Part shown: positions 24,985-37,154 of the stretch, in pieces | Numbering within the stretch: position 1 is the first letter of the stretch | Layout: every line of letters starts with the position of its first letter | Assembly: GCA_000827265.1 (NCBI GenBank) | Contig: KN834767.1 | Span: forward strand, 405,329 to 469,328 | Reading direction: 5' to 3' | DNA: 64,000 bases | Source: Collybiopsis luxurians FD-317 M1 | Lineage: Eukaryota; Basidiomycota; Agaricomycetes; Agaricales; Omphalotaceae | Program-made: the position numbers and the translations under genes | The notes under the pieces: model-generated | Seen by the model: only the letters and a program-made list of their open reading frames with translations | Database searches by the model: none | What the model was told of the DNA's origin: nothing

Positions 24985-27011
24985 ATTGCAGAGATATTGT
25001 AGCTCGGGTGGGTCATCTCCTAAGAACATATGATTGGCTAGAGAAAGGGGAGGTGTTTTGCCATTACTGAGAGAGCAAAAGCAGCTTTTGCAGAGTAACA
25101 ACTTAATGTCATCGAATTCTGTTTGATCAACTCTGTTTAAATCCACAAGACATTCAGGATAGCCAGGCAATCTTGGAATCAAAGGAGAGACACATTCAGG
25201 ATCCAACCACCCTGGATTAACATAGGCAGGATACTGGGGATGTATGCAGTGATTGGGAGAACAAAGCAATGTCATATCAAGAGATTCGACAGGGCATGAT
25301 TTTCACTCTGAGACCAAACATTCTTTGCTGCAAGAACCACAGATCAATGAGGAGAGACAGTCTTTCGACAATGAGTTCTTGAAGGCAGTTACAAGATTGC
25401 ACCTGTGCTCCTCTGAAACTAAGCTGGATCATGCCTTATGAATTGAATGAAGTTTTGACTGAAGTTGCATGTACTCGGAAGAGTTTGAATCAGGCTGCAA
25501 TGCTTCATTGTACTCGGTCAGTTGGTGATGAAGATCATGCACTGATTCCAATGCAAAAGGGATATCCAAAATGTCCAGGGCACAGTGGAGGGGGCCAATA
25601 GGAAGATTACCCCTCAAGTAGGACAGTAAGCAAAACCTACTTTCATTCAGCTGAGCTCCAGATTCTTTCTCTGCATGAGATGCAGCGGAGTACAATGAAT
25701 TGACAGACTGACATCCAACAGGACCTGAATGGTTATTGATGTTAAATTGGGAGAAACATTCACCAGTTACGAGATGCAGTGTTATCAAATGATGCAGGGT
25801 ATCAGTGGATGAAAATGAACCATCGATGTGCCTGACAATACTGCATAAGAACAGAACAAGAAAGTAGCTCAAAGTTATGGAAAATCTTAGAAACATCTGT
25901 CGGAATGTCTGGCAGGGATTCCTGCATGGAGGGTGAGATAGGCAGATCCAGTGGAGACACAATGGACAACTGTCTAACCACATCATGGACCATCTGCAAT
26001 CAAGCATGATTTGGATGAAATGATATTTTCCAACCCAAAGTATGAAGCAGCACCAGGATCTTTTTGATTGGCAAAGCCTTCACTGATGCAGACCTGAGAA
26101 TCTTCACACACTCTAACTGAAACACCATATGAGATTAAAAATCACAGAAGAGATACATGCAGGTGCAGATGCAAGCAATACACCTTGGATACAGTCACCA
26201 GAGAGAAGGTGGTGAATGAACGGGGTACCAGCAATACACCATTTGATGCCCAGGCTTCCCTTGAGAATGTAGCCCTTGGACTTCATGTTCTTGAGGTATT
26301 TGGGGCACTAGATGGTGCAGGTGCCTGTAATTGTGCACCAGTACTGGCTCCCTGTATTTGCGCAGCTCTGTACTGGGGTCCATATGGTGAACCCACTACC
26401 CAAGAATCCATTGGAGGTGCTGGGGGCATCAGAGGTGCTTCTAAGGATACCTGTTGACTATACTTGGTGTTGGAGGGTAATGGTCTCTGCATTGGGGATA
26501 CCCAGCTGCCTGGAATAACATCTGGCAGAGGTTTTGGTAACTCCTCAGGGGTCATTTTGACCCCAACTGAAGCCCATCATAAACCCAGGTCCAGAGGGTG
26601 CACAGTAGCAGTTGATTCAGGAAGAGGTGTCAGTTCTGATATGGAAGATATAATGTGTGCTGTCAGAATTGAGGCACCTTGTACAACAGACAGGTCAGGG
26701 TCCCAAGTGTGTGATTGAGAGTGAGTATTTGCTCTCAATGATGCCCTAGACTCTGTGTGGGTAGGCATACCCATTTGGGATTTGACTGAGTGAGCCAAAA
26801 TCCCTTCTGCTGGGTCAGTGTCGAGGGAGGCTTGGGAAGTGTTTGAGGATGTGGACATTCTAGTCTGCAATCTTGTTGTGACTCTGGGTCCTGGTGGGGG
26901 AGTGGGCTTGCTCTTACCCTTCCTCAACTTCCCTTTTTGTTGCATTTGCACTTGGGGATTGTTTTGTGTTTCCTCCTTGTCTCTCAAAGGTTCAGTCATA
27001 GTCCCAGACAT
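24985..27011 (-). pseudogene. truncated Helitron-like helicase ORF (N-terminal part)
   Basis: The piece nearest the left junction has a Cys-x2-Cys followed by GKTPPLSLANHMFLGDDPPE, which I recognise as the region before the Rep and PIF1-helicase domains in fungal Helitron proteins. Upstream exons or fragments (26577-27011, 26283-26555, 25429-26007) give low-complexity basic and Pro-rich sequence ending in a Gln/His-rich stretch. Just after the PPEL block the frame runs into host-like sequence, and no Rep or helicase motif follows. The element is therefore cut off at its downstream end. Assignment to Helitron rests on this one block. Confidence 0.5.
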
Positions 27012-27805
27012 TCCAAAGACAGGTGGATGTTGGAATTTTGTTAGGCCTGGAACTAGATTTTGAGAGGAATCAGATAGTGTAGGTTATACTGATGATTACA
27101 TTGAGTTTCACTTTAATAGCTTAGTAGCAGGGTTCCACAGGGGCCTGTGTACAAGAGGAAGCTGTGAAGGACTTGATGACTGCATTTGGAAGTGAGAAAT
27201 GCATGGACTGGATGCAAGAGTGACTGAATAAGGGTAAATAACTCCCAATAGGTGGTAAGTATTGGTGAATGAGAGGAGAGAGTAGTGACAAAGTCATTGG
27301 TATGATTTCAGAGCTGCATGAGTTCAAAAGTATCAAGTTGGAGCTCACTGGAGGGCCAAACAATGCTAAGCAGAACAAATAACTGTATTGGAGACATATG
27401 GAAAGAGATTTACAGAGTAAAGAAGCAGAAGGAAAAAGCAGCAGAAAAGTAGGCAAGAGTTACAGTAATTCTAACATGCCTTTCTTGGGTTCACTTCTGG
27501 GTTTATATAGGTCTACAGTTATTTCATAACTATATTGAGTAACAGTAAGGAACACATAAAATCACAGGAAGGCATGCCATGTTGCAGTGTCAAGAAATTA
27601 GTAAGCATGATAGTGGTTGGGAAGGGACAGAAAGACAAAAAGAAGGGATAGAAGGAGTGGTAGTCAGTTGGGGTCTAACATGTTGATTAGACAAGTTTTA
27701 TAATTCAGCCATCTCTGACCCAAAATCAGAATTATCATTTGAATTACCAATTTGACATCACCCACTCTCACCATTCACTTCTGGACTTTCTCTGGGGAAT
27801 TCACA
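27012..27805. other. AT-rich, CpG-poor spacer within the island
   Basis: No coding signal beyond a low-complexity minus frame at 27121-27456, which has no motif. The spacer separates the Helitron-like fragment from the kinase pseudogene. Confidence 0.4.
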
Positions 27806-29300
27806 TTAACAACTAAATACCTTATTCTTCAAGAATGGATGCTCAATGAGCTCCTTTGCACTTGCCCTCTCCTTGTAATCAAACTTCAAGCAATCCCTGA
27901 TAAAATCTGCTGCCAGTCCAATATCATTTTCAGTTAAGCCAGGGATCTTGTAGTTTGCCATGGCATTCTCGAGCTTGACTGGCACAAGATCAGGTATTCG
28001 GATCAGATTGCCTGCCTCATTTCAGCTCCAAAATTGTGGGGACTTTTGAGGAAACTCACCACTTTTGTCAAAATATTTGTCCCTTTCCTTTGCATGGGCA
28101 AGCATTGCATCTGGGAATTTCTGGCCAGTAAGTTCCATCATCTTCACTAGGTGGTCATCCTCAACACCCCAGTCTGGTTGTGCATCTACCGGGTCAAATA
28201 GCCAGTGCCCTACAAGAAGTTCAAATGTCTGCATTGTGTTGAGAATATTCAGGGTTTGGAGACAGAAAAGAGGACAAACCAAGCACCTGATGGCCCAAAT
28301 ATCTATTTTTGGGCCTATATCTGACCACAGAATGACCTTGGGTGCTCATAAGGCTGGTGCACTGAAGCCAGCTACTGTTGGCTGCTCTCCTGCACATTGC
28401 GCTACATACTTGTCAGCAAATGAGTTGATGTGAGTAGAAGCAGTACACACCATGTCCCAAATCAACCAGCGCAACTGTCATCAGCTCTGCCTGAAATGCA
28501 TTTGTTTTGTATGTCCATCTATGGGGGATTGGCTGTGATTTGGGAGAATCCCCATCTGTTTCCGCTGGATAGGCGGCAAGAAAATTTTCCATCTCATTGT
28601 CAAGCGAGTACAGGGTGTTGCTGAAGAGAATATTATCCAGTTTGACATCTGCACAAACTGTAAGAATGCAGCTAAGGTACACTCAGAATCATACCAGTGT
28701 GGATAATGTCCAAGGAGTGGAGTGCATCAAGAGCTTGAAGGACCATGTAGAGAATATTGCGAACCATGTACACTGGGAGAGACTTGGTTGGCGCTGAACG
28801 GCGTAGTGCAGAGACAGAGGTACTGAACAATGTCTGGACCAAACAGAGATGTCAAGTTCTGACCGAACTGGAGACAGTAAAGCTATCTGAAAGTATTGGA
28901 AGGTGTTCAAATCCTTCATCATCACATTCTTCAGCATTCTTAGCAATCTCCTTGAGAAACTCAAGCTTGCGAACGACACCCTTATCAATGTCCAGGGTAG
29001 CTTCGGCAGTGAGAATCTTTGCAGCAACATATTTAGAGTCACTAGAGGCATCAATTGTGAGCATCAGAGATTGATTCATGACCAGCAGAGCAGGAACCTT
29101 ATGCTTTCGTCGCGCATAAGCCAAGTTGTCGCTGTCACGCCTTCCCCGAGCTTCCTGAGTACTGTGTAACGGTCATTGTGGACAGTTGAGCCCAAATGTG
29201 TGGGAAAGTGGACAGCAGGCTCAGAGCCTGTGAACATTGTGCGTCTGAGAAATAAGTCAAATCGTCGAGTCGTACATACATCGCAAACCTGAGTTGACAT
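27806..29300 (-). pseudogene. SRPK-like serine/threonine kinase, interrupted in the activation segment
   Basis: Members of this family phosphorylate SR proteins; mushroom genomes have many diverged copies. From the ATG at 29300 the reading is FTGSEPAVHFPTHLGSTVH, then LGEGVTATTWL (glycine loop), VAAKIL (ATP lysine), HTDVKLDNILF (catalytic loop, across an intron at about 28636-28681) and LVDLGHG. After a further intron comes YVAQCAGEQPTVAGFSAPAL, and then the frame meets TGA at 28346-28348 where Arg is expected before the APE motif, which itself reads APK. Beyond it the frame is good again: SDIGPKIDIWAI, ELLVGHWLFDP, IRIPDLVPVKLENAMANYK and the stop at 27806. Every other domain is present, so this is a full-length copy killed recently. 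It lies wholly inside the CpG-poor island. Confidence 0.72.
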
Positions 29301-29644
29301 CTGTAGGATGTCTGATGTAAATTATTCTGACAATAGTTAACTAACATCCTTCTTCAGTGGTTTTGACGTTCAACAAGAATCTGATCCTAAAATCCTTTTA
29401 TTATCATTTTGATTATGACCAATTTGATCATAGATTTTTCTTGACCATTGTTTAACAATTATGCCATGAAATCATATAGATATTTCCTGAATGTTCAAAC
29501 AACATGAAATTAAGCATTTTTATAGATAGGATGGTGCACCGACAATGGCATTGAGGGTGTCATATATATCATTTACTTCGCTTCAACCTCGCAATTTTTG
29601 AGCAGAAACATATGAAATTTAATGCAATGATACATTTTAATATG
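29301..29644. other. AT-rich spacer within the island
   Basis: Very AT-rich and non-coding as far as I can see. It lies between the kinase start and the end of the minus-strand cassette gene, and could hold an element end that I cannot define. Confidence 0.4.
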
Positions 29645-31341
29645 CTACGGCTGCTGCTCTGGTCCCTCAGTTTCTTTGTTGTCATGGTTGCCTGCGCCAG
29701 CCTCTCCACCATCTGACCCCTCATCTGAGCCCACATCAACATCGGCACTGCTGCGTAAGCGATGATGGCCAATGTCATTTGCACGCCGCTTACACTTCTT
29801 TTTCTCTGCCTTCTTCTCTGCAGATTCAACAACGGTGGCATTTGCGGCAAGATTGTTGATGGTCTTCACATAGTTCTTCCACTGATAACTGGGATTACCA
29901 ATATTTGTCGGAGAAACTTGTGGCATCCTATATCTTTCGATATTAAGCTGATACATTAGTTGAAAGTCACTACAAATGTTTAGTTAGAGCACCATGCTGA
30001 TAAAACCAAAACCAAAAACTTACGAAACAATATCCTGCTGAGATTTGGGTGGTTCACAACCAAGGCCAAAGAGATTGGCCATCTCTGAATCAACTGTGGG
30101 CCAAAAGTCGCGTGTATTCAAATCGGGATTATTATTGATTACATTGTGCTGCCAAAACAGTGAGCTTTTGCTTAGAAAATATCCTATATGAATGGCACAC
30201 ACCATGACTGCAAGCCGATGCATGAGTGCAAGTGATAGAGGGACATCCTTCAGCCCACCCAATAAGCTCTGGGCAACAGTACCCAGATCCCACTCATCGG
30301 CCGGGAGCTGTGGGCCTTTGGGTGTACCATGAACAGTGGTGAGGATCTATCAAAACTGTCAGTATTCATTCAAAATGTCCATCGAGATGGCGCACATGGT
30401 CCTTTACTGTTGAGCGAAACTGTACAACAGCACGAGAAATGGCTGATTTCAATGTATCAATTGCAGTAAGATCATCATCACTGGGGAGGTCCTTGACTCA
30501 ATTTGCATGAAGTGCCGACTGAATAGCATGATTCGCAAACTTCAAAAACAATGAAGAGTGTGCTCACCACAATGATATCCTCAGGATTACACTTGATATA
30601 GAATTTAGCTGCCGAAGAGAGAATATAGGCTTTTGCATATTTTGCAAGGAGTTTCTGAAAAGATTTACGAAGGTCAGCATTAAAAATGATGAGCTCGAAA
30701 AGACAAATACCTTGAGAGGAGCCGAAACTTTCCAGTGTATCTCCTTCGCTTCAATTAGCTGTGAGAGCATAGACTGTGTTGTAAGGTTTGAGAGGAAATG
30801 CATGGCAAGGCGTTCAGCCAGAGTTGGAGCCTGCAATCATGTCATTGAAGAGTTTGCAAAGAGATGAAAGTAATCAGACCTGAATATAATTATCAAATGT
30901 CTCCTTCAGGTCTGGGGCTAAATCAGTCATTGAAGCCTTCAGATGAGCCACAAAGGCAGGGCTCAGATCCATGTTGATGGTATGAGAGCTGCACAAGCTG
31001 CCGCCTTGGCCATCAAAATTATTTCCAAGATCCATTGAAAAATTGTTGGCCAAGCCAGATCCAGGCAGTGAGAGAGTAGAAGATACATCAGACCACAAGC
31101 CAGAGGGAGTTGCAGATGCAGATGCATGGTTCAGGGTTGGAATGAGTCCACTGGATCCAAAGATTCCATTCGCATTTTGGGGAGGATCATCGCTAAAGAG
31201 AGAACTTTGCTGTTGTGGCAATAATTGATTGAGATTTTCAGAATCTCGGAGACGATCACATTGGCAATTTGACATTGGAGTGGCTGTCTGCTGCTGTTGT
31301 TTTTGATGAGCAGCTGCAAGCTGTTGTTCCAGAGAGGGCAT
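29645..31341 (-). CDS. cassette gene A: unknown protein of probable mobile origin
   Basis: I do not know its function. Translation from 31341 starts MPSLEQQLAAAHQKQQQQ. A Ser/Gln-rich segment follows, then APTLAERLAMHFLSNLTTQ, a KEIHWKVSAPLK block, KLLAKYAKAYILSSAAKF, and LPSDDDLTAIDTLKSA. The last exons hold VINNNPDLNTRDFWPTVD and end in a Lys-rich then Asp/Glu-rich tail (stop 29645-29647). Introns are visible near 30836-30883 and 30654-30710. Near 30498-30500 the likely frame meets TGA between FANHAIQSALHAN and VKDLPS, so the copy may be broken, though I cannot exclude a splice there. It is divergent from gene B with 273 nt between the starts. Confidence 0.5.
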
Positions 31342-31614
31342 GAGAGTCAGAAGTGGTGGAGGAGATAGTTAAAAAAATTGTTTATTGAGAATAATGCACA
31401 CTCCATTTTTGCCTTGGTCAAAAAGAGTAAACAAGGGAATGGTCATGTGACTGAATGCTGTGCTGCAGCAACGAAGTAAAGTCCAGTTGAAGTTAGATTT
31501 TGAGAATCTTTTCTCTCTTTTTGAAGCATCATGCCCACACATAAAAAAGAACTTCCACCTGGTTAGATTCTTTGTCCCATTGCTGAGTGGTTGAAGTTCA
31601 ACTAATAATATGAA
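31342..31614. promoter_or_regulatory. shared divergent promoter of the two cassette genes
   Basis: This AT-rich spacer separates the start codons of the minus-strand gene A (31341) and the plus-strand gene B (31615). A head-to-head arrangement suggests shared control. I see no defined motif. Confidence 0.35.
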
Positions 31615-34600
31615 ATGAGTACAGAATTTGAAGAGAGCCAGTCAGACAGCAGCTTATGTCGCTGTAAAGTCTGCTTTGCAATTGACTCATGCAATACCAA
31701 CTGGATGCAGCGGGGATCAGTAAAGGATCACCTACAAACTGTTAAGCATCAGGATAACTTACAGCTCAAAATACGCCGAGAGGAGAGGGAAGCAGCTAAG
31801 CAAAAAAGATACCAAAAAACATATATTGGTCCTATACCTTTTACAGAGGCAAATCGGGTACAAGTGCAGCCTAAAGGTCATGCCCCAAATATGTTTGTCG
31901 CAGATGAATCACCAAACATTTCCCACTTTTCTCCCGGCCCTTTCATGCAGGATGAGCTTTTTCTGCACCCCGAGCCTCCAGCAGAAGAGACTGATATTGA
32001 GACCCTTCTTGGGGAGCAATTTCAAGCTCTACTCTTGGATGCACTTCACTAGGATGAATTTGGCTTTAACATGGATCAACAAGATATAAATTCTGATCTA
32101 CCCAATGAAGGTTAAATATTAACTGCTTTTTTTCTGTTATACACTTACAGTATCCCAGATTTTGATGATGAAGATATTGACATTGGTGATTCAAATGATT
32201 CTATCCAACATGACAATACATATCATCCATATCCAAGCAAAGTGGTGAGTGGTGGGTGGCTTCCAGCCCAAGTGTTCTCAAGTTAATATCATGTTACGGC
32301 TCAGTCTATGCTCCTTGATATTCTGGATAATCTACCCTGCTTACGCTTATCAAGTCATTCAATCAAATTTATCCTATGGATGCTGAAGAAATTGGGGGTC
32401 ACTGAAGTCCCTTCATTCAATGGATTTCAACAAATGCAGGAGAAGCTGCGTGTAGAATGTGGTATCATCCCAAAGGCACATGTCTCAGATTCCAAAAATC
32501 ACTATCATTCTATACCACTTCGAGAGAGTATTGCAAAGGTTTGCAATTCTTAAAAGTTTGGATCTCATGCTTACCTATTTCTGAAATCAACAGGACTTCG
32601 CTAATCCCCATGTCGCTCCACATATTAACTTATATCCAGAACGGACTGAGGGGCCACACAGTGAAACTTGGCAGTTTGAACGATGGACAGAGTTTTCACC
32701 ATCACAGTTAATGCCAATGTTTTCACAAGGACTCAAACAGTTCTGGATTGAAGAGATCGCACAGTTATCAGATGGGACCTATGTCCTTCCACATAACTGG
32801 ATATACGTAACTACTGGGCAGGGAAAGGAACTTCAATCTGACTGTTCTGTCATCAATGTTACACCAGTAAGTAATTCAAACAATTTACTGTGGATATATG
32901 CAATTAAATCTCAATTCTTTCAGAATGGCTGGATCATTACAGATAACATACGGACAGTACCTGCTTCAAACTTCATTCACAACTATGACAATGTGATTGC
33001 AAGAGTTGGTGATCAAATTTCCTGGCACTTAAGCATATTGGATGTGCCAGAGATGCCCAATCAGCTTCGAGCCCTGGCAGAAGATGAAGATCTATTTGTT
33101 GTGATGGTTCCTTTATGGTGCAATGATGTTTTGGGAAATAAATCAAAGCAGTACAGCAAACACATTAACATTTACTCGGTGAATGGCTCTCTTCCTGGGC
33201 AGCTATTGCAGCAAGAATACTTTGTGAAGTTTGTTTCAACATCTCCTCATGCGACTGCATTGGAACAATTCACAAGCTTACGAGATGAGATCAAGTGTGT
33301 CAAAAATTTTGATACAGTTCCAATAAGTATACTGACTCTCACAACACAAACAGGGAAACAGAAAAGAACCCTATCCGCTGCTATAATGCAGCTACAGGTC
33401 GGATGTGCCGCACAATCCTTCGTGTACCTATGCTTCCAGCCAATAATCCTGCACAGTCCGAAGAAGCATCTCATATGGGTGGTAATTCAAATCACCCTTG
33501 CAGAAAATGCAAAGTCGGCGGTAGCTATCAGGAGACTGAAACTCCTGAAGGTTATCATTGCTTCTTTTGTGACGATGTAAGCACCCTATCTCTATTCATA
33601 TCAACTTCAAGGATATCTCAATTTTTTCAGGAGTCAATTCGACGCTCTGCTAATGAAATTAAGGCTGAGCTTTCAAACCAACTGCAAGCTGCAATGACTG
33701 GTGTTCAAGCCAGGGTCTCTGATCTACAAACCCAGTCTGGAATCAAGGACAAGATTACTGAAACTTGGATTGAGAAACTCATCACTCAAGCTCGAGCTTA
33801 CAAAGCTAATAAACTTTCCGAAGGTGAAATCATTGCAAAGCTGACTGACTGGCTGGAGAAACAGCCAGGCGAAAAGATGAATCCTTTGCTTGATATTACT
33901 GGTATGGGTTGTTCCATTCTCTGATAACTGAATCAATTTAAGTATGGATGTAGGTTTGGATCCTTCTCAGGACACACCTGTCGAAATTCTGCACACAATT
34001 CTACTTGGAATCATGAAGTATATTTGGTATATATCTCATACCTCAATGTCTGAGAAGGATCTAGAGCTTCTTGCCATCCGATTACAGTCTACAGATGTGG
34101 ATGGGCTTACTGTCCCTCCATTACATGCCGCATACATGGTTCAGTATCGGAATAATTTAATTGGCAAGCATTTCAAGACTCTTATGCAGATATTACCTTT
34201 CCATGTCCACAACTTCATAAAGCTGGGCTCAGCACATTTCCACTTGATTCAGTCAGTTGGGGCTTTAGGCCCCCTCTTATGGGCTCCAGAAATAGAGAAT
34301 CTTGAAGTGTTTCTGGTATGTGATTATCTTAGTAGTTTAATTTGTGGATACCATCTGACTTTTGCTTGAAGAGTGATCTTGAAGTGCTTGTAGGGAATGT
34401 GCTTGATGCCTTTGCTGATGTTGCTCCCTCCAAAATTCTAGTCAAAATCAAAATTCACCTTCTCACTCATCTCCCAAATGATATTCGACGATTTGGTCCT
34501 CCAATACGCTACTCTACTGAGGTGTTTGAAGCATTTAATGCTGTATTCCGCCTATGCTCGATCTACAGTAATCACCAAGCTCCAAGTCGAGACATTTCCA

Positions 34601-35743
34601 TCCAATTTGCTGATATGGGGCGAGTAAAGCATATACTCAGTGGTGGGTTCTGGCCGCAAAAAAATTCACGAGGAGAAGTTAAATGGGTGCAAGCTTCAAC
34701 TGCTGTCACCAGCCTCTTGAAAGAAGTGCCAATTATTCAGCGGCATCTGGGTTGGGTTTCTCATTCAACTGGTTTTCAGAAGGGTATGTGTTGTTTAAAT
34801 CTTAAAGCAATGATGATAGTTGAATGACTGTCACTACCAGGACATATCACATTCAGATCTCAGAAAAAGGCACTCAAGGTGCCATGGGAGCAATCAGAGG
34901 CAGCAGCAGCTAGCAAAGAGATTCCTCCTTCTAATATTGAGTGGTTACTGGGTGAATCACCTAAGGTCATTGCCTGAAGTGGTGATAGCTGCACAATCGG
35001 ATCCTGGGTATTTGCTCAAAGTGAAGATGTATGCATTTCCTTTGCTTGAACTCCAAAGTTTTTACTGACTATGTTTTTTGACTTCAGAATCAACAAGTGA
35101 TTGGGCACATCAGAGAGATCCTTCTTCGGGGTAACTCTCAAGCTTCACAAGGAGTTGTCACTCTGGAGAAATTCCATTTGGGAGCTAACATACATGAAGA
35201 CTTCTTGTGCCCTATTCTGTGTCGACAGATACCAAACACATCTGTAGTTGTTAGATCGAGTGGAGGTGACATTGTTATGCTATCAGTTTTTGCTCAATAT
35301 TCCACTTTATTTCATAGGAAATTCAATTTCGATTTTCAGCTCAACATGACTGTCGGCTTGCCAGCTGCCAAGCTACACACTGCATCAACCAAGTGCAGGA
35401 GCGGCAAATCACTGAACGCACACAGTTGTTATTGAAGCATACAGATGATGATAACTTTATCATCAATATGTATGCACTTCACAATGCAATGCTTCTTCGT
35501 AAAGCATTGCCTCGCAATCTCTGGCAACCAGTTGCACTGTATGAAGATCGGCAGAAGAGGCATGAGGAAGTGGCAAAAATTCTGGTAGTGGAGCAGGGTA
35601 AAAAAAGAGCACAAACTCTTCAGAAGACACAAGCATCTTGGAAGCGGAAGAAAGAGGAAGCAGAGAAGTTAAATACTGGGAGCACAGCTGATAGAGATGA
35701 GGAATCAACTGCCCCGGAGACTCGAAAGAAGCAGAAGAAATAG
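31615..35743 (+). pseudogene. cassette gene B: large zinc-finger protein, transposase-like family, with lesions
   Basis: The first exon codes a C2H2-like finger (CKVC then HLQTVKH). A TAG at 32050-32052 then sits in an otherwise open frame (LLLDALH, stop, DEFGFNMDQQD). Later exons hold WQFERWTEFSPSQLMPMF, WIYVTTGQGKEL, a second Cys/His block (HMGGNSNHPCRKCKVGG near 33470-33525), DTPVEILHTILLGIMKY near 33970-34025, and a Lys/Glu-rich coiled-coil C-terminus to 35743. Near 33330 the frame changes between VPIS and the following CRTILRVPMLP block with no adequate intron, so a frameshift is likely. I recall this protein type as a multicopy mushroom family with a probable transposon role, but I cannot name its superfamily. 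The spliced length would be about 1100 residues. Confidence 0.55.
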
Positions 35744-37154
35744 ACATTGGATACAGACATTTTTTTGACGAACACAATGGACCTCTGAAATACAACTAAT
35801 TCAAATATCTTATTCAGACATTAATCCAGACTTCGAAAAAACATTGCATTCAACCTCAATAATGGAACATTGGTAAACATCATTTTATTGTCAAATTGAC
35901 ATTTATTCTAAGCATTCACAAAATCTCAGTTACTTGTTATTGAAACATATTCGGCTGAGGTTCAAGCAGGTTTGCGGTGTAGCAAGAAGCAAGTGTGACA
36001 TTCAGTCTGTTCGTGAGATCGAACCTGTTGGCCCGCATACCCCACGTGCCCCAGGCATGACCTCAAATGCCCGAATTGAATTCATGATCAGCTCAGAGTG
36101 AACTCCATTACTGAAATGTGTGGCTGCAAGGCCGGTCAAGCGACAGAGCTCTTAGCAGGGTACTCGTATCTCCTCTACATGTAAAAATTGGAGCAGCATA
36201 AGTATACCACACGTACTATGCTGACACTTGTACTGAGGTACGTCGTCAGATCCCCCCACGTAGTACAGAATTGTGTTCACGGCCCACACGATTCCTCGGT
36301 CCTTTTTTGTAATACTTGATTTGGATTGTCGAACTGCATGATAGATCCCACGCCTTGAAGGATATACGTCCTTCAAGTGCTTATAGAACGCAACTTAACT
36401 AGGAAGGGTTATGAATCGAACTCAACTCGAGTTTCATATTTTTCATCTGCTTACTCTTTCTCCCTGCGCTGGCAGTCGTCAAGCAACTTTCGCCCATTCT
36501 CCGGATCCGAATCAAGAGTGGTAATCTGAGGGTTGGGACCATCGCTGTATTTTCCAGCTACCTGGCTTGGGCGGCAATCGTTTCTCAGAACGAATTAGCT
36601 GACATGCTTCCTTCCAAGGGCGGCGTTCGAGTCAAAGACTGAGGTAGTGTACCCTCGAGAGTTAGAAGTGAGGCCATTTGTGTTGCCAAGGTAAGGTCTG
36701 CAGAAGTGAGAGGAGCGGATCGGAAATTGTAATGATTGTCCTGCTGAGCACGAAGAAAACTGGACAATAGTGCGTACAAGTTAAATGGTTGGTCGTTCGA
36801 GATACTCCACCTCGAGTTTCATTCCCTTTTTCAACTTGGTAATCAACTAACAAGATACTTTATTCTACTTATGCCCCAAAAAGTATGTGAAATACAATGA
36901 TGAATACAACAAGAACAAGTTTACTGGAATGTAGCAGTAGCGGTGAGTATGCGAGTGATAATGCGAAGCTAGAGACACAACTGGACGTAACCAGGCAATG
37001 TATGATATACGAGTATGCTAGATGATGGCAAAAAAATGGGAATATGGAAGGTTGAAGAGAATCACCCATACAGTATGATTCCGATACTGATACACGGTCA
37101 CATGTAATCTGATGCTAAGCAAAATGCTCCCCCCCCAAAAATACATGTCTGTGT
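35744..37154. other. island edge and intergenic region
   Basis: The first 250 bases remain AT-rich and CpG-poor and are probably the end of the cassette. From about 36000 the composition is host-like. Small frames at 36152-36376 and 36585-36853 have no motif. This region is downstream of the histidine kinase. Confidence 0.4.

Larger units (their letters stand above)
24985..35990. mobile_element. CpG-depleted, AT-rich transposon island
   Basis: The base composition changes sharply near 24985 and returns to the host pattern near 36000. In 25441-26160 I count six CpG dinucleotides in 720 bases, far below chance, while flanking host sequence has many. The island holds a truncated Helitron-like ORF, an SRPK-like kinase with an in-frame stop, and a divergent gene pair with probable stops. 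Such depletion is what cytosine methylation followed by deamination leaves in fungal repeats. I could not identify terminal repeats or target duplications for the island as a whole, so it may be several nested insertions. Both boundary positions are estimates. Confidence 0.65.

Noticed and set aside
24985..35990. A single giant Helitron or Starship-type element covering the whole island
   Set aside because: No tyrosine-recombinase captain gene, no 3' hairpin with CTRR end and no target duplication was found; nested smaller insertions are as likely.
36400..36440. TCGAACTC-like sequence that might be a tRNA B box
   Set aside because: No matching A box at the right distance and no cloverleaf stems could be drawn.
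37120..37140. Homopolymer C and A runs
   Set aside because: Short runs of this kind occur throughout the intergenic DNA and suggest nothing more.
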